The notes beneath the pieces were generated by a model, which had not been told where the DNA came from, did no database searches, and saw only the letters and a list, made by a program, of their open reading frames with translations. Made by a program: the position numbers and the translations under genes. Source: Paenibacillus sp. FSL R10-2734 (lineage in GTDB: Bacteria; Bacillota; Bacilli; Paenibacillales; Paenibacillaceae). From it: 64,000 bases of DNA. The DNA is taken from positions 4,278,001-4,342,000 of the forward strand of contig NZ_CP150170.1 in assembly GCF_037963865.1 (NCBI RefSeq). The letters are read 5' to 3'. How positions within the stretch are numbered: position 1 is the stretch's first letter; the number at the start of each line of letters is the position of its first letter. Of this stretch, positions 29,701 to 42,100 are shown in pieces.

Positions 29701-30062
29701 GTAGCCACATAATCGATTGGATTACCCAAACCAGATTTCCAATAAATTCTTGGATTGGAATTTTGATTAATTTCAAAGTTAAATCTTGAAATATCGTCGT
29801 AGTAGTTATCAAAGTAATTTCCTAAAATAACTCCAATTCGTTGACCGTTAGGTAAATTAGCTGGTACCTTGATCCATGCTTCAACTGTTCGCGGCGCCTC
29901 TGCTAGCCTTTTTTGTGTTACAGCATCCAATCCATCGGCGAATGAAGTACCTACACCATTGAAATCATTTGCATTAGCTGCCTGAGCTTGACCTATTGTA
30001 AAGCATGATATGAATAACATTACTACTAAACTAAACAACGCTATTCTTTTGATTTTTTTCAT
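23742..30062 (-). CDS. Giant SLH-anchored surface protein with LamG, metallophosphoesterase, cohesin-like, ricin and Big_2 modules
   Basis: 2106 residues. Domains in order: signal peptide (1-28); LamG/concanavalin-like lectin (about 30-250); calcineurin-type metallophosphoesterase (about 266-540, with PDTQY, GDLVDE, GNHDM, STHSYMYH and GHIGYP metal-site motifs intact); cohesin-like beta-sandwich (about 561-696); ricin-type beta-trefoil (about 700-845); an NPCBM/CBM-like sandwich shared with the 4336-aa protein (about 850-970); seven Ig-like Big_2 repeats (about 974-1677), three of them almost identical; a Gly/Asn-rich linker; a beta-rich region shared with the two neighbours (about 1700-1920); and three SLH motifs (about 1925-2106) that bind cell-wall polymer. 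The start has AGGAGGA upstream. It is last in the minus-strand polysaccharide locus. The phosphoesterase substrate is unknown. The cohesin-like call is tentative because that fold is also used for simple carbohydrate binding. Confidence 0.88.
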   Translation of the reverse strand: MKKIKRIALFSLVVMLFISCFTIGQAQAANANDFNGVGTSFADGLDAVTQKRLAEAPRTVEAWIKVPANLPNGQRIGVILGNYFDNYYDDISRFNFEINQNSNPRIYWKSGLGNPIDYVATNVNVKTGDWMHLAITLDEVGNKAVTYVNGEKMHEEQFKVPLPKDRTAREMKIGSDYRGYTNGKPSMKFNGELADVRVWSTVRTAEEIKNNYNVYLQGDKANLMGNWKLATQIDGKYLDSSLEQNHVTLYNEETTNWLDGEFPEGDYSIAIIPDTQYLVRYHQEAYMKHINWIKENAEKLKIKLAIQVGDLVDEPNNTEQWGVSSTGMRMLDGVVPYVFSPGNHDMILGKSTLTRDTTKYNQFYPYSKYSAEPAFSGAYQEGKMDNTYSKFNINGVRYMVLAMEFAPNDAVLAWADQVISKNQDRKVIISTHSYMYHSGEQISTRHKDYPSKDIDDGNNGDDMWNKLVSKYENIVLVTSGHIGYPDIVTREDIGEHGNTVQQVLADAQYMTADLGMIMLMTFKKGSNNVDVNWYSVTKEKFYRASNQFSMELNLYDGSEPDPESTPIELTTEDHSVKKGELVTVPITVSQASKMTGVEGVVQYDKELLTLESFEFVEFKENESHNASIAGKVSFAGIAQRAIGTDENTVIANLTFRAKADVTGEQETIISFFNVQAIEKGAAGQAVFVPTTAVGSKITLSGKAIRDLFDQKTFNIMVKHSSLNMDVDGGSYNNGAKIIQWSKGQGVNQQWTFIKTDPGYYKIVSQHSSKVLAVQNASMENGATIVQQEYSEDESYFDEWSVLEIENGYYQLINRASGKVTGISNGSTGGGTSFTQSENISADYQKFILSLDRRINHDWTGTGQNQLEYSSGWGSWDTHYSNTKDANVTLRFTGTQVKLYGAKGKDQGIVAISIDGGSETLVDAYASSRQDGQLLFESPTMTNKEHVLKIRVTGTKNEGATNTYFTLNYIDLFSRVDRLVESIAITTMDEEITTEGGTLQFEATVLPENAVNKDIIWSVFETDGSATDKATISRDGLLTAVKNGEVKVVATAAVGIAANSGSVVDEKIIVISGQKLVNSITVVSETGATEITKKGGSLQLKAEAEPAEAANKSVTWSVYEADGITVTTKATISESGLLTAVKDGAVKVVATATDGSAVIGSKVITISGQSNTPDPDPVKIKSITVTSPVDTITTKAGTLQLGATVLPEDAANKAVTWSLYEKDGTTATDKVTISESGVLTAVKNGAVKVVATATDGSGVFGSKVITISGQSNTPDPDPVKIKSITVTSPVDTITTKAGTLQLGATVLPEDAANKAVTWSLYEKDGTTATDKVTISESGVLTAVKNGAVKVVATATDGSGVFGSKVITISGQSNTPDPDPVKIKSITVTSPVDTITTKAGTLQLGATVLPEDAANKAVTWSLYEKDGTTATDKVTISESGVLTAVKNGVVKVVATATDGSGVFGSKIITISGQSDTPDPDPLMVESIAVTSPVDTITSKAGTLQMGATVLPEDAANKSVTWSLYEADGTTVTTKATISESGLLAAVKDGAVKIVATATDGSAVIGSKVVTISGQSNTPDPDPVKVKSITVTSPVDTITSKAGTLQMGATVLPEDAANKSVTWSVYEADGTTVTTKATISESGLLAAVKDGAVKIVATATDGSTIIGSKVVAISGQSTSGGGNGNSGGNNVGGNNGGSTTEPSFGDPTVYESKGSELKVDAANNTVKAQLNAEAFMKKIQAFEKAGKNAGSVLSIKVSGSYAGFEIEIPAEAISRLADSKPDAVIEVTSPIGSYAWPVSELAGEGLDLNGQVNVRIEQADRTVQKVLEEKLVGSGTRLRGAVVSYGAELKEKDATTELTPAGYVERTLILDGVVSNPNEATVMKYDPVTGELRFVPAVFTLKDGKTVATIQHNENGLYVIVEGKKTFDDMIGHWAQKDVETLASKLIINGMTDRTFAPAGQVTRAQFAALLVRGLGLTTESLSNAFADVSATAWYAQDVNTAAKLGLVQGVGEDKFIPEAMITREQMIVMIMKAIHLVQGDHGTEAQIRNPFADQDRISDYASNAVTEAAGKGLIKGKTETTFAPQDAATRAEAAVMIKQVLQYLKFMN
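25030..26850 (-). repeat. Tandem 303-bp repeats encoding Big_2 Ig-like domains
   Basis: Units of 303 bp (101 codons) repeat in phase. Units beginning near 25969 and 26272 are identical over at least 290 bp, the one near 25666 is almost so, and those near 25066, 25369 and 26575 are more diverged. Unit features in the protein are an ITVTSPVDTIT start, ATVLPEDAANK, ATDGS and ISGQSNTPDPDP linker. The near-identity implies recent expansion or gene conversion; spans of this kind vary between strains and mis-assemble easily. Confidence 0.85.
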
Positions 30063-30152
30063 AAATGATATATTCCTCCTATTTGTGGTGTAAAAAGCCT
30101 AGCAACTGTATTTTCGATTTCAAAATACTAGAAACAACTCACTGTAATATAA

Positions 30153-30185
30153 CTACGCCTAATCCAAAATAGAGATCAAGCGTAG
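30153..30185 (-). terminator. Probable terminator between the two largest surface-protein genes
   Basis: CTACGCTTGATC pairs with GATTAGGCGTAG on the minus strand (two G-U) around a 9-nt loop, followed by a moderately T-rich tail. It lies 11 nt after the stop of the 4336-aa gene. Confidence 0.4.
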
Positions 30186-30195
30186 AAATAACGTT

Positions 30196-33100
30196 CTAAT
30201 TATTCATAAACTTCAAGTAATGCAATACATTTCTCAGAACAACTGCAGCTTCAGCACGAGTCGTCATATCCTTTGGCGCAAATGTTATTGCTGTCTTGCC
30301 ATTAATCAATCCTTTTTCTGCCGCTGCCGCAATTGCTTGCTGAGCATAGGATGATATTTGAGCATGATCTGCAAAGGATGGTAGACTTGCTTCAACGCTT
30401 GCTGTTCCTTGGACAAACTGAATCGCATTCATGATCATCACGACCATTTGCTCTCTCGTAATCTGTGTGTCCGGACTAAATTTCCCCTCGCCAACGCCTT
30501 GAACCAAGCCCAACCTCGCTGCTGTGTTCACGTCCTGCGCATACCAAGCTGTAGTACTTACATCTGCAAATGCATTCGATAAGGACTCTGTCGTTAATCC
30601 AAGTCCTCTAACCAATAGTGCCGCAAACTGGGCACGTGAGACATGGCTTGCTGGTGCAAACGTCCGCTCCGTCATTCCGTTAATGATCAGTTTAGAGGCT
30701 AAGGTCTCCACATCCTTTTGCGCCCAATGTCCAATCATATCATCGAAGGTTTTCTTGTTCTGAACGATTGCGTATAAACCATTTGCTTGACTGAATATGG
30801 AGACTTCAGTTTTACCGTTCTTCACATAAAACACCGATGACACGAAACGCATTACTCCAGTTACCGGATCGAATATAACAGCGGTCGCAGACGTTGGATC
30901 TTGAATGACACCATTCATATACATGATACGAGTTAAAAACGTATTTCCGAATCGTTGAAGCTCTTCTTCTTTATCATGCGATTTAAGAATGACTTTGAAT
31001 GCGATAATGTCGCTTACTCGCTTCATTCCTTTTTCTACTATGGATTGTTCAAACTTCTGTTCATGCTGTGAAGTCATATTATCCATTCGAATGATTAAGG
31101 TTGCACCCGCAACTTTACCTGATTTCTCCAATTCTTCACGATTCAGATTGGAAAGCGGAAGTTCATAACTGCCTAAATGACTACTAAGTGTAATGATTGT
31201 GTCCTTATTCGCTTTCAAGCTGTTGTTCAAGACATCTAGTGGCAAATGTACTGCATTCCATGAATTCACTCCTGGAATCTCAATGTTAAGATTAGGACTT
31301 CCAGTTGTTTTATTTAGAGCTTCTAACTTCTTCGCTAAGCCTTCTCTGTCAATGCTTACCGTTAGGCTCAGTGATCCGTTCTGTGCCGTTTCATTTTGTA
31401 GTTCTTTCTCTGTTGGCACATAACGATGTGGATCTTCTTTCGTCGGTGATGTCGTTGGTGTAGGTGTTGTTGTAGGACTCGTTGGTGTCGTTGGGTTGCC
31501 TGGATCTACACCTGTTCCCGGACCAGTACCTGGATCAATACTGTCGTCTTGCCCACTAATCGTAATCTGTTTGATTCCATAAACTGATGGATTTTCAACG
31601 GAAGTCGCCACTACTCTCACAACACCGTTATTCACAGCCTTCAATAAACCACTCGAATTAATGATCGCTATATCCGTTGGTGTTACTCCATCCGCTCCAA
31701 AAACTGTCCAAATAACAGATTTGTTCGTAGCATTAGCAGGCAATACATTAACACCAAATTGGAGGGTTCCGCTCTTAGTAGTAATCGTCGACACATTACC
31801 CATGCTCGTGACGTCAATCGTTTCAACATTCACAGGATCAGTCCCTGGATCGATAATGTCCGTTTGTCCACTTATGGTAATAGCCATCTCTCCATGAACA
31901 CCAGAACCATCAGTTGCTGTTGCTACCACTTTCACAGTTCCATCTTTCACAGCCGTGAGCAAACCGGATATATCAATAGTTGCGATATCCGTTTCTGTTA
32001 TGCCATCTACTCCGTATACAGCCCATGTTACCGACTTATTCGTAGCATTAACAGGCAGCACGGTAGCACCTAATTGCAGGGTTCCGTTCTTAGCTGTAAT
32101 CGTTGAAACATCTCCTGAGCTTGTGATATGAATTGTTTCAACATTCACAGGATCAGTCCCTGGATCGATAATATCCGACTGTCCACTTATGGTAATAACC
32201 ATCTCTCCATAAACATTAGAACCATCCGTAGCTGTTGCTACTACCATCACAGTTCCATCCTTCACCGCCGTTAGCGAACCCGATAGATTGATTGAAGCTT
32301 TATCCGTTACTGTTGCCCCATCTGCTTCATATACAGCCCATGTTACAGACTTATTTGCATGGGTAGGCAGTACGGTAGCGCCTAACTGGAGGGATCCGTT
32401 CTTCGTCGTAATCACCGATGATTCACTTGTAATCGTGATCGATTGAACCATAACATGATTGTTGATACTGTCCTCCATCGTTTGCAACGCAGCATTTAAG
32501 TCCTTCTCCGCCTGCTGCAATTGCTGTTGCGAAACAGATACGCTATCGCGTACTTTCTTCGCTTGATTAATGGCTTCTTGCAAAGTTTGTTTCGAACCTT
32601 CTGGGTACTGACCGTCTTCATTCCCTTCTATAGCACTGTCATGCTTGCTTTGCACACTTGTAATGAGCGCTTCAAGGGCTTGATAGTCTTCATCCATCTC
32701 ATTCTTCATGATGTTAATTTCTGCGGCTGAAGCTAATCCACCATGGCCTGCGATAGCAGTTAGTTTCAGGTATCTGCTTGCTACCGGAGCGAATTCCGCG
32801 ATTTTCTCTGTGCTGTCATCATCCCAGCTTCCGCCTGTAACTGATGTAAAGTTCTCACCGTCCAAGCTTGTTAATATCTCGTAAGAAGTAATATTTCCGT
32901 TCTGTGCCCCATTTTGCCTTGGCAAATATTTTAATTTCGAAATGACATGCGTATTACCAAGATTAAGGGTGATCGATTGTGGCAGCGGATTAGACAAATC
33001 CCACTTCGTATGCCAGATTGTCGACGGATTACCGTCAATGGCTTGCGAAGCGTCATTATTCTCGCCGCTTGTCTCTTCACTTGTTGCAGTAGCTGTCATT

Positions 33101-36100
33101 TGCGATTGCGGAATCAGCGACGTGTCAACTGGAACCGCGCCATATACATCCAATTCCCAGAAACTTGCCCATCCATCGGACATATCCGTTACTTGGATTC
33201 GTACATACCTTGCGTGTGTATTAAAATAGTCGAACTGCACTTGCTGTGAACTTGACTTTTGCGCTACTGACGCCCAGTTTACATCATCATCTGAAACCTC
33301 GATTTGATATCCATAATTCTTATTGTCCATTTCCCACTTCACCCGGCTACCCGATAAATCGTAAATCGCCCCAAGGTCAACTTTGTACCAGTGTCCCACG
33401 TTTCCGTCGTCTGCGCTCCAACGACTAGACTCATTTCCATCATTACCGGCTTCTGCAGGATTGTTCCATTGGGAACTGTCTGCGGTCGCGGGCTTATTAA
33501 GCGCTATATTTTGAGGGTCGCTGTACATTTGAATTTCTTTAATCGCTGGCTTCTCTGTACCACTGCCCCCTGCAAGTGAATCTACGGTTATTCGGACGTA
33601 CCTGACCCCGGCTGCCGTGTAGTGGTCTGGGTTCATATCTTGACCCGAAGCCACGCGCCCCGCCACTTGAGACCATTCTCTACCGTTGGAGGAAACTTCA
33701 ATTCTGTAGGTATAATGCATGTTATCTCTTCCCCAAAGGATTTTACTGCCTACCAGATTGTAAGAAGCACCCAAGTCCACCTGCCACCATGCAGGTGCAC
33801 TATCGTTAGCCTCCCACCACGAGGCATTGATGCCATCATTCGCTTTAGAAGGTTCGTTGCCGTTTGCTGAGCTGCTTGCGCTAACGGACTTATTTAACGC
33901 GACATTTACCAATTCCGGGTGCAGCGTCGCCTGATTTTGGTACGGCGCTACTCCAAACACTTTCAACTCGTTGAAACTGGCTTGACCTGTTTGTACTCCC
34001 GTTACCATAATGCGTACATATCGCGCATTAGCAGCCAGCTTATCCCTTTGACGCGACGTTGCTGTCTTATTTTGGGTGTTGTCCAAAATCGTCGTCCAAT
34101 TCCCTTGATCCTCGGATACAGCGATTTTGTACTGATTATAGGAATTTCCTTTCGCCCAGAGAATTTCCGATCCTGTAATGTTATAGGAGCTGCCCAAATC
34201 GACCTCCCACCATTGTCCAGGGTCGGAGTTTGCAGCCGTCCAGCTGGTCGTTTCGTTCCCGTCGTTGCCGTTTGATCCTGGATTTTCGCTTTGCTCGCTG
34301 CTTGTCGTTACACTTTTGTTCAAAGCGACATTCTCACCTTCAAACCAATGTTCTCCTCCGTCACTTCCACCTGGCACGAACACGCTTTGACTTGCCTCGC
34401 TAGTGATTTCGGCACTTCCTGTCACCAAACCGTTCGCCTTCGCTGTCAGCTTTATGGTGCCAGGAGTATGAGAAGATTGCACGAACGCGGCGGCTACGCC
34501 TCCTTCTACCGCAACTGGATTTGCATAAGTTCGTGTTACGCCATTGCCAATTAGCCCACCTGGGCCGCTCAAGTTTAAGGAAACAGAAACGGAATTCGTC
34601 GGAACAATGTTATTGTCAGCATCTCGTACCGTAATGTAAGCCATCACCAGGTCAGAACCGTCCGCAACGAGCCCCTTCCCTTTCGTATCGTACTCTACAT
34701 CCAGATGATGAGGCTGTCCCGGCGTATTCACGGTGTGTGATGCCACAACCACGCCGTCAATTAGTCCATCTGCCCGCAACGCTCCCGCTGTCCAAGGTAC
34801 ATCGTTAAATGTAAATGTCGGATGGGCTACATGCTTAAATCCGCTGTCGGGATTTTGGGTAGTGATGAGTGTATTGTTCAAATAAAGCTTAATTTGCTCC
34901 GTATTGCTCGCCACTGTGACGTTTCTTGACGAAGATGGTGTCCAATAATTGGCTATAAAGACCATCGGACCAGAGTCGACGCCGCTTAGCTTCAAGCCAG
35001 GATCACGCTGGCTTTGGAAGAAATAGTAATTGAATTTCGGATACCGGTCCAGATCCACGAGGCCTGCATAGGCCGGGTCGTTATCCATGCCGCGGTTGTT
35101 ATCGCTAAAGCTCCAGATCGAATGTCCGGCTATGCGCGGATTAGCATTAAGTCCCGCCCAATCGAAGTATCCTTCACCGTTCAGAGCTTTTTGACGTAAG
35201 AGGAGGGAGTTGATCATATCGATTTCGCCCACTTTGCGGACCGAACGATACCCCGTAGGACTTGTCGCACTTTCCGACCATTCGTCTCCCCATTCCCTCG
35301 TAAAGAGCGGCTTTTCCGCCGAATCCAATTCTTTGTAGTTCACATCAAAAACTTCTTTTCCGTAAAGTCCGTATTCCGCAGACGTATACGTCTGATCTCC
35401 CGGATATTCTTCATGAGTTGCATTATGGGCGTTCTGCGCATACTCCAGTGAGTAGGTCGTTTCATTCAAGCTGGATTCCCACATAATAATGCTCGGATGG
35501 TTTCGATCACGACGCACCATATCTCGGATGGCTTGATAGGAACGCTCTTGGAATACTGAATCTCCGAAGAATTGCCAGCCCGGCGTTGGGGCGATAACGG
35601 TCAATCCAAGTTCATCCGCCGCATCTAGGAAAGATGGATCCTGCGGGTAATGACCTGTGCGAACGTTGTTAAAGCCGATTTCTCTGAGTTGCTTGGCATC
35701 GCGATATTGACCGGAATTTGGCATCGCATTACCGACATATAGATACTCTTGGTGCCGATTCGCGCCATTTAGCATTAATTTTTCACCATTAATGAGAAAG
35801 CCTTGATCAGGTGTAAATTGGATCTGCCGAATTCCTATTCGGGTTTTGTAGCTATCTACATAAGCAGCTCCGTCATTCACAGATGTATACACCGTATACA
35901 GATTAGGATGGTCGGGATGCCAAAGCTTCGGATTGCTAATCTTCGTCGATTGGACAAACGTATGGTCGCTACCCGCCCCTATATTTTGAGCATCGCTCAC
36001 GATAGTGGCGACCACTTGATTGTTGCTGTCGACGATCGTGGTTTTGACACTGCTGTTCTTAGCGCTCGCGTTTTCATTGATGATATTTGTCTTCACTTGC

Positions 36101-39100
36101 ACCGTCGCTTCGTCTTTACTTACCTCTGGGTAGGTAACAAAGATGCCGCCGTCTGCCACCTTATTTGCGTATATAGCATCGGTGACGTGCAAGTTATCCA
36201 TGACATGCAGCTTAACGTCTCGATAAAGTCCGCCAAAATATGCAAAGTCCAAACCGCTTTGCGGCTTTCCTGGCGGGGTTTGCGGATCGTCCCTGTTATC
36301 AAGCTTTACTGTGATGACATTTGTTGCACCACCCAATTGAACATACTTTGTAATATCGAATGTAAAAGGAGTATATCCGCCGTGATGAATGCCAAGATAC
36401 GTGCCGTTAATCCACACTTCTGCGTTGGTCATCGCCCCTTCAAATTCGATAAACAGTTTCTTACCACTGTAAGAATTATCGAGCGAGAAATGTCTTCGAT
36501 ACGATGCCAAGCCTTGATAGCTTTGATTGATGCCCCCGTTGATTTTCGGTTCTAGACGTACGCTATGAGGTAAATTAACACCCTCCCAGCCGCTATCATC
36601 GAATGTTAACTCTTGGGCTCCGCTTACATCCTCACGTTTGAATAACCAGCCTGTATTGAAATTTAATTCCTCTCGGTTCGTTGGATCAACTGACGGATTC
36701 TGATCATCATTTTGTCCAGTGATGATAATTACTTTTTCGCCGGAGAGTGAGGAATCGTCCGTTGCTGTTGCAACGACTTTCACACTTCCATCCTTCACAG
36801 CTGATAGCACACCAGATTGGCTGATAACGGCTTTATCTGTTGCAGTGCCATCAATTTCAAAAACACCCCATGTCACTGGCTGATCAACTGGAAGCACAAC
36901 TGCTCCTAATGAAAGGCTTCCGCCCTTAACGTTGATACGATTAGTTTCGCTTGTGATCGTGATCGATTTTCCATTCGGATCAGTGATTATGAGCGATTCG
37001 AATTTTTGTAGCGCAGCTTTCAAAGAATCAACAGCCTCCTGCAACTGCTGCGGTGTAACCGAACTGCTGTTGACAACCTTTTTCGCTGCATTTATGGCTG
37101 CCTGCAACGTTTGTTTCGAACCGATAGGGTATTGTCCCTTGCCGATACCTTCAACAGCGTTATCATGCTTGCCTTGCACATTCGTTATAAGTTTAGCAAG
37201 CTCCTGATACTGTACATCACTAGCATCTTTGCTTACATAGAGTTCCCCAGCTGAAGCTAATCCGCCATAGCCTGCAGTAGCAGTAAGCTTCAGATATCTA
37301 CTTGTTACCGGAGTGAATTGTGCTATTTTTTTATTGCTGTCATCACTCCAATCTCCGCTTGTAAACCGTGTAAATGATGTTCCATCCAAACTTGTCGATA
37401 ATTCATAAGAAGTAATATTGCCGTTTTGTTCCCCATTTTGCCTTGGTAAATACTTAAGTTTCGAAATGACTTGCGCTTTGCCAAGATCCAATGTAATTGA
37501 CTGTGGCAATTCCGCCATAGGATCCCATTCTGTATGCCAGATGGTTGAAGGGTTTCCATCTATGGCATTACCCGCTTCGTTTCCGCTGCGATTGCTAGTT
37601 GATGTCGCTGTCATTTCACCTTGCGGAATATCATTTGTATCTGTAACTGCTGGTGTATAATCATTCGTTCGTGTGACAACGAATCCTTGAGTTGCATCTA
37701 CGGAATCCGTGCCAGGGATCATGCGATTAAAGTTGATTTTCTTGTCAACATCGCTTTCTTTAACACTATTCCCTGTGACAGTAACGGCTTTAGATGCATC
37801 AAATTTGAGCTCAAAACCACCTTGATTCGCAGTATTGTTCGTAAACGTAAATCCGTCCACACTCTTTGCATAAATCTCAGAGTTTCCGTCCGTTTTGTTA
37901 AACTGGTTGCCATCAATCACAATATGACTATGCACGGTCTTATCTGGATTCGTCAGGGAAGTATTCGGATCAATACTAATCACTGCGTTCCCGTTATTAT
38001 TAAACGTATTGTTACGGATCAAGACATCCTTCACCATTCCGGATTCGTACCAGCTACTAGCATCATGAGCGATCAAGATCGCGCTCATCTGCATGCCATT
38101 AAACGTATTGTTCTCGATGCGAACAGAGCCGCGCGTTGTCACGAGGAGGCCTCTAGTCGGAATCGATTCAAACGTTGAATTCTTAACGGTAACATTCGGC
38201 GTCCATGTGGCATTTTCAACCACATACTCATTCGCAGTTACCGAAGAAGGTACTGGTTTATCTAGAGTAAGAATAATTTGAGTATCATCTACGCGTTTCA
38301 CATCGGTGACCACTGCACTTTCCTTCGAAAGTAAAGTCGACTTGTTGATATAGTCGATCGTATCTCCGACGGCAAATGCATCAAAGCCCCAGCTTTCAGG
38401 ATGCATAAATTGAACTTTCACCTGATTGGATGCTGGAATCTGCACAATTTGCAGATGAGTGCCGTGAATGTTAATCGCATCATCATGTGCTCCAGCAAAA
38501 TAGGAGTTCGACACCCGAATCTCACCCTTGCCTCCAGAAACTTGCAGGAAGTCCGCCATCGATGCGTTCGTCCGCCCACTGCCTGTCTTAGGTGCAAAGT
38601 TCAAGTTATCGAGTGATACGTTCTCACTATATTGGCTGATAATTCCAAGCCCAGGTGCAGCATAGAAGTTAACATCTGACCATGCAATATTCTTACTTCG
38701 ATAGATCAACGTACCTTGCTCTCTTCTTGTTGTATCCCGAAACTGAAATGTGTTTCCTACCGATAAATTTGGGCTCTTACTGAAGTTGAATTGAACCTCG
38801 CGTTTACCGAGATCCTTCGTGCTTGTTGTGCCGTCTAGAGGATTAGCCACTCTCCATGTCTGTTTCGTAGCTGGGTTATACTCTTGCACAGCACGTACAT
38901 TTTGTGTTCCGTTCTCTATCCAATTCTCTTCACCGAACCATACTAATTCATTATTCTGAATAGAGTACCATGAATCCGGATGTATACTCGCTTTCATGTA
39001 GTTTTCGCCTACTTCAGTAACGGTCATCTCCGATACGACAGGACGGTTAAAATCGATGTTAATTCCGTTCACTTTAATATTTGTTGCACGGTCAAATACC

Positions 39101-42100
39101 ATGGGTGTCATCACACCATGGAATAACAAGGTCGAACCATTTCCTCGAATGGTAAGATCATCGATATCCTTGAATAAGAGACCTACCTTACGAGAGCTGC
39201 TGGGTGTCTGTTCTTTTGTGGTTGTATTTGAAATGAAATATTGCACTTGATTTGCGGTTGATGCTTTAAATTGATAAGTTTCTGTAGGAGGAAAGTCCAG
39301 AATGACAGGCTTCTGCGCCGCTTTGGCAGCCTCAATTGCGGCTCTTACCGCATCCCCAGCGTCTTCACCTTTATAATTTAGAGAAATTACGCTGTGATTA
39401 ACTCCATTAATTGTTTCTATAGTCTGTTTATAATAATCTTCGGCTTTGTCCACGCCCTTAACTACACGGGACTGAATATCCGCTCGATCAACTGAAATAA
39501 ATGTGTTGTTCGAATTGTCATTCTTTTGATCTGTCACTCGAATTTTGAGTACATGCTCCTGATTCAACATCTCAGAGCTTTCAAAGAGCAGTTGTTGATC
39601 TAAACGCGAAGAGGCGTAAGTATCAACCTGTTGTTCAGGACCACCGTCGATGGAGAACGCAACGATCCCCTGATTATCGTTTTTAGCTCCATATATTTTC
39701 ACCTTTGATCCAGTAAAACGCAGGAGCGCGTATGAACCCGCTTTGTTCGAATAATGGTTGTCACGATTGAATGCCCCAGCTTCGGAAGAGCTATAATCCC
39801 AACCCGAACCGTATACAAACTGATCACTTCCTGATCCAGTTGCATTGTCATTCACGGTTCTATCTAACGAAAATAAAAACTTCTGGTTACTGCCCGTACC
39901 CGCTTTGTTTTGTACGAATTGTTCACCACTTGAAACACTGTTGTCGGGTATTTCAATTACTTTTCCGCTAGCCCGGTTTTTTAATTGATAATAGCCATTA
40001 CCTGCATCTACGACTGACCATTCATCATTGTAGGTCGCATCATCGGTGTATGAGGCTTGAATGATTCCGGCACCGTCTGCTGTTGCAGCATTCTCTACAG
40101 CAAGTGCTTTAGAACTGCTCATTGAGATAATTTTGTAATAGCCTGGTTTTGTCTTCATAAACATCCATTGTTGATTCTGACCCGAACTTTCGGACCATTG
40201 TATGATTGCAGCGCCATCTGATTTGGAATCCTCGTTCACATCCATACGAAGATTGCTGTGTTGAACCGTTAGATTGAACTTTTGTTGATCAAAGAGATCA
40301 CTAACAGGATCAATTTTCAATAATTGCTCATCTGAATCTGTGATTGAAGATTGGATCAACTGTGTCCCTGTGTCTGTGCTGTTGGTTGATGCTGTAAGAG
40401 CTTTACCACTTCCGCGATTAACCAACTGATAATAACCGCTCCCTTTATCAACGAGACGCCATTCATCATTATAAGAGGTATCTGAAGTATAAGTTTGCTG
40501 TACTAGTTTCGCACCATCGGTCATTGATGAATCTAGCACTGCGATCACTTTTTCACTCGTGTTGTTGGTGATTTTATAGTAGCCATCACTTACGTTTTCT
40601 ACATACCACTGTTGACTACTTGCTAACGGAACTGCAGGCATTTGAACAACAGCTGCTTGCTCTTGTTCTGATGCTTCTTCAATATCTAGCAAATGACCAC
40701 TGTTTTTCATTTTCATATTGTACAAATGTCCATCTTGTAAAGGAATCGAACCGATCGTGTAAACGCCTCCAATTTGTGTGTCAAAAGAAATCTGATTGTT
40801 ATTGTCTATGGAGTACTTTACATTCTGCCCTGCTTGATTCATAACACTAGCACCAGCAATGCTTGGATAAGAAACAACCGCACGATTACCTTTGTTCGAT
40901 TTAACACTAATATTTGTAGCCCTAGTATTGTTCCAATTCACACTAACCTCAAATCCCCCACGTGCTACCAAGCCTGAATAACTTCCTTCTGGCCAAGAAG
41001 CAGGTAGCGCCGGCAAAATATCAATATTGTCCAAATGACTTTGCAGTAGCATTTCAGACATACCGGACGTAGCTCCAAAGTTGCCATCGATTTGGAACGG
41101 TGGATGTGTATCGAACAAGTTATTTAATGTACTTCCTGTAAGCTGCCCTTCCAGAATCGTATGTGCATGTGTACCGTCTTGCGCACGAGCCCACATGTTA
41201 ATTTTGTTGGCTTTACTCCAACCTGTACCCTCATCTCCACGATGCTCCAATGATACTTTGGCTGCTTTCAGGAGTTCTGGCGTATTTTTGTTAATTTGCT
41301 TTCCTGGAAACAGAGCGATTAATTGAGACAAGTGGCGATGTTTGTTGTTCGGATCGTCGATGTCCTCTTTCCATTCTTGAATTTGTCCGTACTTTCCGAT
41401 TTTAATTGGAGACATTTGATTTAATTTAGTCTGGACTTCCTCACGAAAATCAGAATCGACTTCTAAGGTTGCACTCGCTTCCAAATAATTAGTAAAAAGA
41501 TCTTGTACGAGCTGCTGGTCATAAGCACACCCTGTACTGATCGTTCCTTGTTCCGGTGAATAACAAGGCGTGGATACCAATGTTCCATCCGTATCTTCAA
41601 CTAAATACTGGGTCCAAAATTGTGTCGTTTCTTTCAAAATTGGATACACACGTGACTTCAGTAGATCGATATCTCCTGAAAATTTATAACTCTCCCAAAT
41701 GTTATTCGAAATAAAAGCATTGGATGCCGGTGACCAGCCCCAATCAAAATCCCATCCCGGTGCAGTATACCCGAATGGATTGTTTGCCACTCCAATCGAC
41801 CATGCATCTTTAATGCCATAATATTTCTCAGAAGAGATTCTTCCTGGAGTGCGCAATGAATCAATGTAATCGATCAATGGTGACATCGTCTCCGAGAGAT
41901 TCGATACCATCGCTGGCCAATAATTCATTTGAATGTTGACATTAAAGTGATGATCACTGCTCCATGGCGCTCTATTGGAATTATTCCATACGCCTTGTAA
42001 GTTGGCCGGTAGTGAACCGGAACGAGAAGATGAAATAAGAAGATATCGGCCATATTGATAAAATAAAACCTCTAACGCTTTACTTTTCGTTCCTTCATAT

